Notes: a model not told the origin generated them from the letters alone. 64,000 nucleotides of DNA from Annulohypoxylon bovei var. microspora (GCA_022836615.1 MU405220.1:358251-422250); one strand, 5' to 3'; positions 36,699 through 49,400 are shown, numbered from the stretch's first letter. Translations and numbers: made by a program.

Positions 36699-37102
36699 CG
36701 TTCGTCGAAGGTATCAAGCCGAGGCTCTTCGGTTCGACATGCTGCTGTGCGTACAGGAGAATGATGAGAATGATGATTTTTGTGAGACAAAGCTGCAAGG
36801 TACGGGAAACTTGTTAACAGTGACGTTGCCAGTTCCATACAATCGGAAGCTTTGTGTGGCTGGTACAGACTGTACACAGCCACAATCGTATTATTGGGTT
36901 ATATTTAATTATATGTACACTAGCCACATTTTGAATTCCCGTCTCCAGAAAATCTTCGGAAGCTCTCTCGGATTGAACATCTCGGGTTAAAATCAGAGGG
37001 CAGAGTCGATTTGATGTATAAGTGAGTTGAGCGCATTGATTCCGACTTCGAGAACGAGCAATGCATATTAACGATTCCCAATCCACATAGCTCACCGACA
37101 CA
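36699..37102. promoter_or_regulatory. Shared bidirectional promoter, SEC20 and mL53
   Basis: 404 nt between two divergent start codons, so both promoters must lie here or overlap the genes. No clear TATA or named operator is seen. Confidence 0.6.
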
Positions 37103-37464
37103 ATGATTACACGATTCATCACCGAGGTGAACACCAAGTTCAACCCTTTCTCGATGCGCTCGAGAGCCACACGACTATTCCTCAACTCTCTTCCTCCCAA
37201 CGCGCGACAGAGTGGTATGCAAGTAGTTACCACTCTTCTACCACGAGCGTCCACTTTGCCACCTGTTCTTCTCATCAAATTTAGTGCGTCTGGTCCTAGA
37301 ATAATATTACCCGCTCTCTATTCAGGCCGTACTAACTGTGTGTTAAAGAGGATGGGAGGGAAATGAATCTAGATGGCGAGAAACTAGGTATAAAGGGTAT
37401 CGTTGAAGAGGTCGATAGACATTCGCGAGCTTTACAGAAACAGGCGGATCTAACAGATGGTTAA
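37103..37464 (+). CDS. MRPL44: Mitochondrial large-subunit ribosomal protein mL53 (yeast MRPL44)
   Basis: Exons 37103-37283 and 37349-37464, 98 aa; the 65-nt intron runs from gtgcgt to gttaaag and splits a Lys codon. The N-terminus MITRFITEVNTKFNPFS is strongly conserved in fungal mL53, followed by RATRLFLNSLPPNA, VLLIKFKDGREMNL and VEEVDRHSRALQKQ. The fold is thioredoxin-like and the protein sits on the mitochondrial large subunit. Length matches the family (about 98 aa in yeast). It is divergent from SEC20, and convergent with pyrophosphatase. Confidence 0.92.
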
Positions 37465-37811
37465 TCGTACAATCCATCCCTACGACCAATCCGTTATTAT
37501 ATTACCTAGGTACCTACCTACCTACCTAAGGTAATTATACAAAGCATTGGCCGGCGTTTTACTTGGGTTATTGGCGCATGGTACATTCAACTTGTCTAGA
37601 GGCACAGCATGGCAACTAGATCCTGTGGACTTGTAGATTTACCGGGATCACGAGACATGAGAGATGATTTTGTTATATGAAAGCATGTATTCGAACTAAG
37701 CCAACGCGTATGAGGCGTCATGCAGAATAAGCTATCAAACAGAGCTCTTGTAAAATGTTCAAGCTCGTACATCCGCCTAACTTTTCTCTACCGGGCCTAT
37801 AAACATCCAGA
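37465..37811. other. Convergent spacer with CTAC microsatellite
   Basis: 347 nt between the mL53 stop and the pyrophosphatase stop. A short CCTA repeat occurs at about 37506-37530. No gene. Confidence 0.6.
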
Positions 37812-38896
37812 CTATGAGGCAGCACCGCTAATGAAGAACCACTTGTCGATAGAGCTGTCGATCTTCTCGGGAGGCACCTCCTCGTTGGGCGGCAGGGGAG
37901 GCAACTGTTCGGAACCAACACGGCTCGGGGAGTGGTTGACATTTAGGTTAGTCGTTGAGATACCGCCGGGCTGAGTCTTGCCAGTGATCAATCTCTCCCA
38001 AGCTTCACCGCACTCGCGAATGACGTCGAAGGCATAGCTACGTGGTATGTTAGTAGTAGAACAAGAATAACAATTACGACAATACTCACGACTTGTTCTT
38101 GCACTCGCCGGTGAAGGCGAACTGGTTCTCGGGCTTTCCATCAGGGATCTTGTAGATACGGAACCATTCGTTAGTAGCCCGCAGAAGACCAGGAAGATGT
38201 CGCTCAACGTCCTCGACGTCATTGAGCTTAGCTGCCAAGGGGTCGTTCACGTCGACGACGATGACCTTCCAATCGGTCTCCTCCTCGTCGAGCAGAGCCA
38301 TGACGCCAAGAACCTTGACCTGCTTGACTTGACCAACGTAGCCAACTAGCTCACCGATCTCGCAAACATCGAGAGGGTCGTTGTCTCCCTTGGCCTTGGT
38401 CTCCGGGTGGATCGAGTTGGGGTCTTCCCAGGTCTAGATGGGGTACGAGCAGTCTTAGTAAGTACAGCAACAACAAACACAAAAGATGTATACGGCACTA
38501 TGACAACAGGGATGTCATACCTGAGGGAAGGCACCGTAATTCCATAGGTAACCCTTGTGAGGGAAGCAGTTGCGGACATATCGTAGCTTGCCCTTCTTGA
38601 TGTCTTGCTTGATAGGGTTGAGAAGCTCGTCCTTGGAAATCTTAAAGGGGGTATAGTTGTTAGTGTGACGAGCTACGCGTATTCGTTAGAGCTAGGTTGT
38701 TGAGGTAAATTACCTCAAGCTTGGCATTGGTCCATCGAGGAATCTCGACAATCATGTTGAGGACAGTCTGCTCGGAGTTGGCAAAGAGAGGGACATCGTG
38801 GAAGGCCGAGACGGGAACGCCATCCTTCTCGATGTAGACTCGATGCTCCAAGGTGTTGGGAGCAGCGACCTTGCGGACGCTGTATTGCGAAGCCAT
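37812..38896 (-). CDS. IPP1: Inorganic pyrophosphatase (family I)
   Basis: Exons 38896-38714, 38640-38521, 38433-38090 and 38037-37812 give 290 aa, close to the 287 aa of yeast Ipp1. It hydrolyses pyrophosphate to two phosphates with Mg(II), pulling biosynthetic reactions forward. Family signature DNDPLDVCEIG is at about 118-128; the acidic metal ligands are D118, D120 and D123. Further conserved blocks are the FHDVPLF segment, the EIPRWTNAKLE segment, RYVRNCFPHKGYLWNYGA, VKVLGVMALLDEEETDWK and KNQFAF-like KPENQFAFTGECKNKS. Introns are 73, 87 and 52 nt. The start MASQYSVRKV is the usual cytosolic one. The same frame stays open for a further 140 codons upstream, with an ATG at 39316 (see findings). 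Confidence 0.95.
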
Positions 38897-40780
38897 TTTA
38901 GACCGGGAGTCTGTCTTGCCAGGGGTAAGTTTGGAAGAAGATGAAGTAGAGCTCGAAAAGTGTCGAGCTAACTGAGCAGTGCGTTGGGACGCAATTTTGA
39001 AAGATTGCGTCGAAGATGTTGTTTTAGAAGAATTTAAAAAAGAATTAGGGGAAGATTGCGTATGTGTTTGCGGATGGCGAAAATTAGGTTTGGTTAAGGA
39101 CGAGCGGGTGCTGGTAGCAGTAGCAGTGGTTGGTGAGGAAGGAGGGGGAGGGGTCAAAATCGTGTTACTGCAGTGGCCCGCCAGATTGATCGCCGAGATG
39201 ACGTGATTGGCCTGATAATTCCGCTGGATTACTAGCCGTCCATATAGTCCAGATAGTCGATTAAGATTTCTCTTTTCCAGCGAAAAAATCTGCTGGCCTA
39301 GTTGTGGAAATGGCATACGCCTAGGTAGGTATTTTATATAGACGGCATATAATTAACAAAGAAAAAATAAAGACGGCCGATGTAATTACCCAGGTACAAC
39401 TCCGACAAGTCTTTAGCTAGATGTATTTCCCTTTTACCGCTTCGTTTACAGACCGTGGTCGAACAAGTGCATGGAAGATTTAACCAAGGTACATGGAAGG
39501 TCTAGTGTTTGCGTCGGTCCTAAAAAGCCAGCGACCATCGGTGAATTCTTACACCCGCCACAAATTGATCGTTGAATGTGGCTTAAATCCACTACCCTAT
39601 TTCATTAGCCACAACCATAGTTATCATTCTGCCCAAACTTCAGCCACGTCAACCCAAAAGTTGAAGCTCGCCTATTTTCCCAATAAGTATACGGATCCAT
39701 TGCATTTAGAACAACACGTATACCTACATAGGTGCCTAGATGGTTATGGCGTTAGGAGGTATTTGAAGCTACTCACAGAATATGCCACACGGATAGGAGT
39801 TCGACCTGCGTAAAACACCACCGATACAGCACACAAAGTTTTGAGTTGCCACAAAAACAAAACATCATGAACCCAATTGTCTGATCCCTAATGACTCTAA
39901 TGGCATACTGCCACGATGTTGATTGCGCTCTGTATCAAGTATAGATAGCATGGCCAAGAAAGAAACATGTCCCCGCAAACATCGCCAATTTTCTCCTGTG
40001 AGATAAGAAATAGTATTAGCTGCAATGTATTCCAATGCCTACCTAATAAAAGAACAACTCACAATATCCAAACCGTTATATAACTATATATATCGTTCAT
40101 GGCTTTATCATGCTAGACAGCGGAGCAGCTCTCTAAGTATATGCTTTTGGACCGTATTTTAGACCCTTGGCTTTTCTCTTTTTTCTTCTTTTCTTCTTTG
40201 AGAAAAACTATCACGAGCGATCATGTCTATTTTTAGAAACATCGACTGATACTATCTTGTGATGGACAGACGCTGTAGAGCATACGGTAAGGCTATGACG
40301 CCTAAATCTAAGCGTTGTCAGAGAATTGAGTTGTATATGAAACTTAGGATAGTGAAGGCTTTATACATTATTAGCGAGACCATTCCTATATTTGAACTAG
40401 ATGAGATTTCAACTCAACTTGAGGACTTGTAAGAACTCACAAGGATAAGAGATACGGTGAGTCCCGGCTCATATGTCTCATCGGTTTCTTGGTAGGAATT
40501 CAGCCAATATAAGGACTCGTCTTTAATCCCGTCGATTCCATACCTGCCCGCCATGGCTCAGATGTTAGCCTAGCTAATATGCGAAGCTAGAATAGGTATG
40601 CATCTGTCAAGCTCATGAAGTCAGTTACTGTGCCGTTTTTGAGTTGAATATGAGTATTTACTCCACACGAGATTGGCTGACGGTGTTAGCTTGAGTGCAT
40701 CAGTATTCTAGTAGGTAGCTGTCTTTGATTACCTGTCAAAACTTTCGGCTAGCGGGCCAGTATCCATACCTTACCTTCCT
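38897..40780. other. Pyrophosphatase leader and intergenic region
   Basis: The first 420 nt continue the pyrophosphatase frame as an open, Ser/Thr-rich extension. The rest is AT-rich with no supported gene; the plus-strand ORF 39493-39813 has no domain. Confidence 0.5.
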
Positions 40781-41133
40781 GGCTGAATAGACCTACACAG
40801 GATGTCGACGAAGCTGCGAAAGGTAGTCGTAGGATGATGATGCCTCGGAGATTTACCATCCAGATACTCACCTTCTGTATCGCTCTACGCTGCTCTTTGC
40901 ATGGAGAGGGTTTCAATCACGACGGGTCTGGTTAGTTACAGAGATTTCACTGATGGTACTTATTGCTCACAGAGGACGATGCTTTCACCAGTTGCTACGA
41001 TTCCGCTTGGAATCGCTTTTGCATAGACCTCGAGCTGGAGGAAGCTCAGGAAGGGTCCGGCGCTAGTGGCGTAGATGAAAGAGAAGAAGAAGAGAGGAAC
41101 GGAGGACTTGGTAGAGGACTACCTTATTATTAG
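40781..41133 (-). pseudogene. Possible transporter (MFS) relic or small unrecognised gene
   Basis: Coding-like DNA with signals on both strands. The minus strand reads SVPLFFFSFIYATSAGPF, then FLQLEVYAKAIPSG, which resembles a late membrane segment of sugar-type MFS transporters (aromatic-rich helix, then an E-V-x-x-x-x-I loop). It is followed by good minus-strand splice signals: gtgagc to ctaaccag at 40926-40970, then gtgagt and gtaagg donors nearer 40870 and 40780. After the first junction every frame soon meets a stop, so if it was a gene it is broken. The plus strand also offers a two-exon 85-aa frame (40834-40930, 40973-41133). The call is weak. Confidence 0.25.
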
Positions 41134-42176
41134 AAATCTAGTTCTCATTATGTGATTGCGTGGGGGGCTTTCCCGAGAAAGGCGATAATGGTCATGCAAC
41201 CATCTACCCAAGTTCGGTGAGAGTCTGGAGTCTGGAGTCTGGATAGAGGATCCGGGAAGGATCATGGATCAGGGATTCGCAACTCTGGATGAACAAGGAG
41301 GGAGCGGAACCAGAAAATCGTTTAATACCCGCTACTACATGATGTACCCTACCTAGCCATGTTTGAAGTTAGCTGGCGTCCAATACATACGCCTAGTGGT
41401 CTGGTACGGATGGTATGACAAGAGTATTCAAAAAGTAACAATATTTGCGAAATCTGCAGAGTGACCTGGTTACCTAGCAAATCATGCACGGTCCCTTGAT
41501 TGGATCCCAGGCAATTTCCGTATTTGCTAGTAACTGTCGGGAAAAAGTTATAGTACATTGCTTGAGTCTTTTTTCAAGTGTATTTAGAAACTGAAACTCC
41601 TATAATCATCTCGAACTACCTGGACTATAAACCAAAAACTCCAAATTCTCTACAAAAAGTTGCGATTTTCAACACTACATAACTTCGAGATAATTGGCTG
41701 GCCCCCAAATAAAACAAAACTAAATCGGTGCTAAGTCGATAGGAAACTCCGTCATGGCTGTTGTCTCGTCACATGATCTAAGGACCCAGTGCCTTGGGTG
41801 CGACACAATCATCCGCAGCAGTAAGACTTCCAGTTCGGTCTGGACCGGGGTATCTATAGGTCAATCGAGTGACCCTGTGGTGACCCAGTTCCGGAGGATA
41901 GCCAATGAGAGTTGACGGCCATAATGCGCACTCCCAGAGGTACTCGCAGATGCGGACTTGGGGTCGTCAAGGCCTCGACATGAGACGATGTCTTAGCAGA
42001 TTCATGACAGTTCATCACTCGTGCCCCTTTGGTTCCTCATCATCACTTATCGTCGTTTTCCCCCACTCCAGGTACCGAAGCGACCCGCTGGCGCTTGCTG
42101 ATTTGTCTCGTGCACGGTCTGACAAAAGAGACGTACCTACATATAGGCGACTTACACGAGCCACGCAACCGCCAAC
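41134..42176. promoter_or_regulatory. Intergenic region and promoter of the Zn2Cys6 gene
   Basis: 1 kb of mostly AT-rich spacer, with higher GC from 41880. A short triplicated GTCTGGA motif occurs at 41223-41243. No gene seen. Confidence 0.4.
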
Positions 42177-44179
42177 ATGAATAGTAACAACCTATCCCAG
42201 ATCACCTCGGAGATCCCTGACTTTATTGGCGGGCTATCCAAGAGGAGACAACCCCAGGGACATGCCCCACCGGATGAATTCGACCAGTACTTTGATTATA
42301 AACGCTTCTACGAGGGAACGCCAGCCGCCGATGCCGACTCGCGGAGCCGGTCTGACGCCTCATCCATCCCGGGCCTAACCTCCGGTCCTTCGGAGGAGGA
42401 CGGTGCGCCTTCCCCCAGGTCCACCGAGGACAACAGTTTCCACTTCAAAGAAGCTGTCGAGAAGATCAAGCAACACGATGATCGTTTCACCTTACCGGCA
42501 CGCGAGATCAGACCTAACGGCGTCGAGTCTTATCCATGGCAGATGGAAATAGACAACACAACCGGCTCGGGTGGATCCGACGTTCAGGGATTCGGTGGTA
42601 GCAGCCCACTCTCCCCGGCCTCCTCTAACGGGGCGTCATCATCGACCTATCACAGTTCCAGTTCGGCCGACTCTCATCTCAGCCGTGGCAAACGACATCG
42701 TCCCCTCGACAACCCAGAAAAAGTCGCCCATATGCGCAAAATCGGCGCCTGTTTCCGTTGTAAAACACGCAAGGTCCCAGTAAGTAATACCTCGTGACCT
42801 TTTGTTTTTCTTTTCTTTTCTTTCTTGTTCGCGCCCTTCCTAATCAGCTAGAAGTGTGACCAGCAAAGTCCTTGCTCGCGATGCAAGGCTGATGCAGTCA
42901 AGTACGGCGGCGACGACGGCGGCGAGTTAGCCGAACACATGTGTTTCCGACGCCCTTCCGGCAGCACCGAGCTCGTATTTCAAGTCATCTGGAGTATGTC
43001 ATCCTCATTGTCGTGGTCGCTTGGGTATATATTAGAATGAAGTTCCAAATGGCTGACTCTCGTAATAGAGAGGGTACACACCCCTGCCGCATCGCATAGG
43101 GGAAACCCACAACGGTGGAACGTATTCTTCAATCCATGTTCCACAACCGAGCCGCCCTTAGTAATCTCTGTCTCGCGCGACGAAAGTAATAACCTCAATG
43201 GCAGCCAGACATGGCAAACAACCCACCAACACGTTTTGAATCCGCATTGCGTTCCCGAAGACGCGGTGCTTATCAAATGGGCTTCATGGCAGATGCTCAA
43301 AGACGACAGCTCTAATTTCCAATCAGCCCTAGATGTTCTAGTTAGCAAATATGCTCAAGAAGATCATTTCTTTCTACCACATGTCAGTTCTGCACTGGTG
43401 GTCCTTTTTTTTTCCTTTCCCCGCCACTAACCAATGATTAGCATCAACTAGTTCGTCAAGTCCATGACATGAGGTGCATGTATAGGATTTGGCGACAACA
43501 AAAATTCCTGTGCCAAATGTTTCAAGACGCCCCTCTAGAAGAGCTTCCTAGCCATATCTGTCAAGACTTGAAGCGAATCATACTCTTTAGAATGAAAGCG
43601 CTTGAGTCAGACATCATGGCACAGTTCTGGAAGATTCTGGAAAAGCCGCATGATCGGTTACCTCTCTGGGCTTGCATGATGCAATTCATTCTGATGTACC
43701 GGGATATATCTACGCTAAACCGATCAGAAGGTAAGGATGAGACCTCATGTTTGCCGAGTACGTTAAGACCTGGCTGACGTTTTCATCAGATCTCCGCGGA
43801 GACCAACTGCAAATACAAAACGTAACGATGAGCCTCTTCAGCAATTTGATTGTGATGTGCGAGATTTGCTTCGGTAAGAAGAAGCCGGAACCAATGGCCG
43901 ATGACGGAATCCCGATGGTGAGCGCAGTCAAAAAGCAATTGAATGCCGATTTTAAGAGAGTAGAAAGGTGTAGAGAAGAATTCTGTATGTTGCACCGAAA
44001 CTTGGAAGATGAAGGGCCTAATAGACTAACAACTCGTTTTAGACCAAACCATCCAAGAGGGTGTCAACACCTATTCGAATCCTTCTACGTTCGACCGTCT
44101 CATCTGCAACCTGTTGATTGGTTCACAAAAAGGCGTCACACGGTCTGGGGCTCGAGCACCTAAGCGAGCCAAGCGATAG
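42177..44179 (+). CDS. Zn2Cys6 fungal transcription factor
   Basis: Six exons: 42177-42779, 42855-42993, 43069-43382, 43442-43730, 43790-43984 and 44043-44179, 558 aa. The N-terminal 190 residues are Ser-rich and disordered. A binuclear zinc cluster starts at about residue 192 (ACFRCKTRKVP joined to CDQQSPCSRCK), giving C-X2-C-X6-C-X5-C-X2-C; the sixth Cys comes later than usual (HMCFR). The remaining about 320 residues are helical (WASWQMLKDD, LKRIILFRMKALESDIMAQF, NVTMSLFSNLIVMCEICFGK) without a recognised fungal_trans domain. It should bind GC-rich DNA as a nuclear regulator; targets are unknown. The first intron cuts the zinc cluster and offers two acceptors 3 nt apart (see findings). Convergent with RTG2. 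Confidence 0.85.
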
Positions 44180-44523
44180 AGATGCTGTCGTGGCACAAGT
44201 TTCTTATGGTTTCTGTTTCTTGTTGTATTGTTTTATCTCGGGTTCAGCTCCGGAGTTTCAAGCAGAATTTTCAACATGAGTCTATGATCTGATGGTCGAC
44301 GGTTTAGCGAAGGAGTTTAGCGACAGGCTGATACCCATCACCGCAATTTGAGCATGCATTATGCCTTGTTATGATAGGGAGGAGACACTTCGAAAGGCAT
44401 ATTGCTTGTTTGACGACATTCGCTGCCGGTATCAGCATCGCGGAGGGGGTATCCCTAGCAAAAACTGCGGGCGTCGTCTTTTCGATCGTTTTGTATAATG
44501 TTACGATCCTAGTATGTCTAGAG
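44180..44523. other. Convergent spacer
   Basis: 344 nt between the Zn2Cys6 stop and the RTG2 stop. No gene seen. Confidence 0.6.
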
Positions 44524-46459
44524 TTAAGAGTCGATTCTCTGTAAAATGAATTCGACCTTCTTATTCTTGTTTGCGGTGCCTCGATGCTTCCCAATATCCT
44601 TGAAAAAACTTCCTAGTTCATAGTAATCAAGGGCCTGGTAAGCAGTTGAAGATAGTGAGACAATTAGCCGGACTTTAGTCTTCGTCTTGCCATTTTCCAT
44701 AGTCGAGCTGAACCTATATCGTGGTTAGCATAGTAACAAAATGTTATCATTAGCTACCTACTTGATGGTCTTCCTCAATCTATCGGCGGTATCCGGTTTT
44801 GCCGGACAGAGGGTCGCAAGCAGGTTAGCAATTGCACCGAGGTACTCCGCCCAAAAGTTAGCCTCGGGATTCGACCGGTCGACAAGTTTTTGCAAGTTGC
44901 TTTGGAGCAGTTTGTCAGAGGGACCAAGGCTAGCTCCCCATCTAAAACAAAGAGTCAGACCTAAGACCGCGCGGGCTAAATGGCTGAAACCAGGCGCGCT
45001 GGAGTCGCGGTGAATGGCTTGGTGTAATTCAAATGCTGCGTTGGCGTCACTTGATTCCCCAACACGCGTCCATATATTATTGACGAAAATGGGGCCAAGT
45101 CCTAGAGTAAACACCGTGGGGATGTTGGAAAAGTCAACATCTGTGGGTAGAGATGATTGTACGATATCCAACACCGACTGCATGGTTTCAAGCTCCACCT
45201 TGCTATCAACTGGGTGGAGAAGCGATAAAGGATTTTCTTCTCTCATGGCTTTGGGGAGCTTCATATATAAGGCACCCTCTCGGTTGCCACCGCTACAAAA
45301 TGTGACGGAACGAATTCGAGGGACGGCATCGACTAGAGCTTCCACGACTGTAGCGATAGCTGGGAATTGCTGACGTCGTCGTTTTGACATACCGAAGATT
45401 TTGCCCTCGTATTCGGCGTTGACCTTACGCATATGTTTCGTTTGACTAAAGATTGAACCCTGAACCGTATATGCCCCGACGGCATGTATTGGGTACGGCT
45501 GAATAGGATCGGCGTGCATCAGCATGCTGCCGTAACCCCTAAAACCACCACCGCAGAGGTATACATCGACACCATTGTCCTCGTGGCCGATCTGAGTATC
45601 CCTCAATGACGAGAATTGTTGCTGAAGTTTGGCAAAAGCATTTCGCATGCCCTCTTGTAGAGTGCTCACCGCCGTGACTCGAGCCTCCGTCTGGTCATCC
45701 TCGAGGATTTTGATCAACTTGGCTGCCCCGAAAGGTAGACTTTTCCCTGTCTGCGCGGCCGCCATCTCGTAGCCATCCGCCGACGAGTTCAAGTAGGTCA
45801 TCTGAACCGAACCGCCTCCTAAATCAAGAAACAATCCATTCACCGCGGGGAATCCGCTCCTAGCACCCATAGCGCCAAACAGAGTTTCGACTTCTGGGGC
45901 GAGCACATGAACACCTAGTCCTGAAGTCGCTAGGATAGCATCTAACATCGAAGCCGCATTTTCGGCTTTCCGCATAGCTTCTGTGGCGAACACAGAAATA
46001 TGCTCTGCCGGTACGCCAAAGTCATCAGCAATGGACTTGAACCGAGCCAATGTCTTAGAGACTTGAGTAATAACATGCTGTGGAAATATTAAAGGTCCAC
46101 TCGAGGGCGATGTATTAAGTGCATCAAATAGAGATATGCCAGCGCGTTCGCGATACAGGCATCTCAGGAGGCGAGTTTGCGGTGGTGACAAATCAGAGAC
46201 GGAGAATCGTATTCCATTGCTATACGAGGTTATTATGAAGCAAAGAAGAAACCCTGTGCTGGAAAATGAACAGGAAATAAAATATCAAGGGCTATGATTC
46301 GGGCAAGCTTGCTAATTTCAAGATACGCAGGGTAGGTAACAATGTGACAAACCTTCCCATGTCAACTAAGGCGTAGAGGTGGTTGGGGAGGTTGGGACTC
46401 CATTGTGGCATCTTAGATGCAAAGTTCTCGAGTCGAATGATATCAATTAAGGAAGTCAT
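44524..46459 (-). CDS. RTG2: Retrograde regulation protein 2 (Ppx/GppA phosphatase family)
   Basis: Exons 46459-46353, 46219-44762 and 44713-44524, 584 aa, nearly the length of yeast Rtg2 (588). Rtg2 is a cytosolic sensor that carries mitochondrial status to Rtg1/Rtg3 transcription. The actin-like ATPase motifs are present: DMGSNGIRFS at about 33-42 (phosphate 1), ATEAMRKAENA at about 114-124, and FLDLGGGSVQM at about 166-176 (phosphate 2). The first 48-nt intron from the 3' side (44714-44761) lies exactly where the long exon would stop; splicing it adds 63 residues, including KTKVRLIVSLSSTAYQALD and GSFFKDIGKHRG. The large middle exon is the shared Ppx/GppA core. Exopolyphosphatase activity is possible but not required by the family. 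Confidence 0.92.
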
Positions 46460-49400
46460 ATTAAAATGTAACTTATGAATTGAAGGTTGGAGGTTGTTTG
46501 GTAGAGAGATAGAGTTAGGCTAGGCTGGCTAGGTAAGTAAGCAAGGTTAAGGTAAGGTTGCTATAGACGTGGAGTATCCCTTCCATGGAACAATGAGATT
46601 TCTGCCTTCCCGCTTTCCAAAGGTTATCTTCCGATTCGATCCATAGATGATAACCCGAGGTCCACTTTTGATGGCTGTTCAACATTGGACAGTCGAAAAC
46701 CTAAAGATTCGGGTCCACTATCTCCATAATAGATGTTATGATGCACGTGACTTAGTATTCGACTATGTTCATACATTCTTCTAAGACTTTAATTGTAACT
46801 ACTACCTTATATTTAGGACACCGAGTTAGGAAATTGACCTTTTTATTTTATTTTATCACGCTTATGTTTATTAATGAGCTAGGTATCAGGAATTAACATA
46901 GCAATATATTGAGATTTTCTATTGGTACTCTTGTCAAATGCCCCTCGATAAATTTTTGGTTTGAGCAGAGGGGTAGTAATACTTGTTATACCTACAATTT
47001 ATACAAATGGTCTAACCATCCCTTTCACATGAATATGTCCTATGACTTAATATTTGGGGTTACCCCAATAACAATGTCTCAGTCACGTAATAGAATCTGG
47101 TATAGCGGTACTCCATTAATAGGTATTAACTGGCGGTAATATCCTATGATAAAATTATAATAAACCCACCACTAGAAAACGGGCACACGGCAACGAGGCC
47201 GAGTGGCGTGTATATTGTGCGACAACAGGTTTGTCAACGATTTTCTCCCCCGACTTTACTTAGAGGGTGTAAGTTCTTTAGATTCTAATCTCGGAGGTAG
47301 AACCGAGCACATGGGGTATTTTGTATAAGATATCCGATAACCGAGTAAATTTCAAGGTTCCGGGTCAAGTAGCACATGCACGCAAGTATATAATAAGACC
47401 GAGAACCGCTGGAGACCTATTCAATTACACATGAGGTACTTTAAATATCTCTCCAATAGTAGCTGACCGTTGCCGGTGATGCCATGTTGGGACATACCTA
47501 CATACCTACACCATATTATACGTACCTCGTAACACTTACATAGGTACAATACATACTTACATATCTAGGTAAGGGTAGGTGAGTGGGCATAATGCATTAA
47601 GAGTTAAGGTATTAAGGTTCTTAGAACATATGGATATCAGGCACCAAAATTATCTGGGTAGGTATGTATTAACAAAGGGTATAGCACTTGATGTTAACGT
47701 AGAGTATAGGATGGGTAGGTATCTACATAGGTAAGTACCGAAGCTGTCTTGTCTTGTACGTGGGCTGCGTGGGGTACACAACAGAATCCCAACGAGATTA
47801 GCGCTTCTGCAAGTACACGTAGTACGCGTCAAGACGCGTTGATTTCGCGTTTTTAAAGTCCTCGTTTTTTTATACGTTGCTTTGATTCGCTAACTATCTG
47901 AGTAAGTGCTTAGTAAAGACGTTCAAATTCTCTGGTAATTAGTGAATGGATTAAAGGTTAGTTTTATAGCAATTAATTGCATTTACTTGTATGTTTTGAA
48001 AGTGGAAAGAAAAAATTAAAGAAGTAATATAACGTGATTATCTTCAAAGTTTACATTTCTAAGTATGTATGCATTGAAAAGTCTATAATCGTCTAAACTT
48101 GATAAGTTTTACATAGATACATACCACTATAAATATCATTATAACCAGATATGGCTATTATTACATTTTCATTTCATCATCATACTTCTATCTACAACTA
48201 CTAGTTGACAACTCTCTACCCTAGCCTCTCCCTTTTTCGAATCTACCAATTATATCCACACAAGACTTCTCTCGCATGTAGTCCAGTGGGAATGTTGCAC
48301 CCTACAACCATAGCCGCAATACTCATTTTGAACATCGAACGGTCGCGTCACATCACATCCCGTCACATTTCAAGCTGTCTCACTTTTAAGGGCTGGGTCT
48401 CGCCCGTACCACAGATCCTCTCCTCTCTTTCCCAACACCACATTTCAGCTACCGGTACCAGTTCTTTAAAATAGGCTACCAATCTACGTCCATGCCTTAG
48501 TATACGATTGGATATCTTAAAGCACATGAGTCTTGCTTTATGTACGTCCTGGTTGGGTTGTCTCAAATGGACCCCGCTTAGATTAGCAACCCCCTTCAAT
48601 GTGCGTCCCGTCTCGAGTCGACTAGGTACTTAGATATGTCAGGTATGTCAAGTAATACCTGAAGTCTTCATGTTCCAACTAACAAGAAACCAAATACCAA
48701 TTACTTACTACCCGAGCGCGCTAGATGCCACTAAGCCTACCTCATCCATGGAATATCCCACAACAAAAACAATACCAACAATAGGGAATTGTTATACCAG
48801 GTATCACATTATGTTTGGGTCTTTAGACTCGAAAGCCCAAGCAGCATGAGTTGTTCGCATGTATACACAGAGGTAGACTGGGCAAGGTGCAGCAGAATCC
48901 AACGAATAAAAGAAACAAATTAGGCGAATAAGGGAGCAGAGAATGTAAAGTAGCGCGCGTTGCATCAAGCATTCTCATCCAGTCGATTTCGCGCACCTAT
49001 CGAGACGCGTATAGTATGAAAATGTTCAATTCGCACGTTATTATCCTCTCCCCTCTCTCCCCATCCAGGTACCCAACGGGAAACCCATCCAGATTCGCGT
49101 GCAGGAAGTCTCACTCGCTCAGCCCGTGCCCTCTGCCTATCATTGATATCCTCCCACTTGGCGATCACTGCATATGCACTCCTGTCGTGTCCCTCCGCTG
49201 GCCAAAGCTGCGTCCGGAGTGCATGAGCAGTCTTTCCCATTGCTTCCAGCTGGTCCAGTCGCAAGCAGAATCGCATCGTGTTAAGCTGTTAGTCTTCGAC
49301 CACGCACTGCACGCAACGTATTCAGCACCACTTTTCTACCATCAAAGGCATGACCTCCCCCAACTCCACTGATTTACAGCCAAGTTAAAATATCCCCGAC

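Noticed and set aside
40834..41133. Two-exon 85-aa acidic protein on the plus strand
   Set aside because: Weak donor (gttagt), no branch site, and its acidic run is the antisense of a hydrophobic minus-strand reading with better splice signals. Kept only as part of the relic finding.
48965..49372. Overlapping frames on both strands in a GC-richer patch
   Set aside because: Neither strand gives a recognisable protein or good splice sites.
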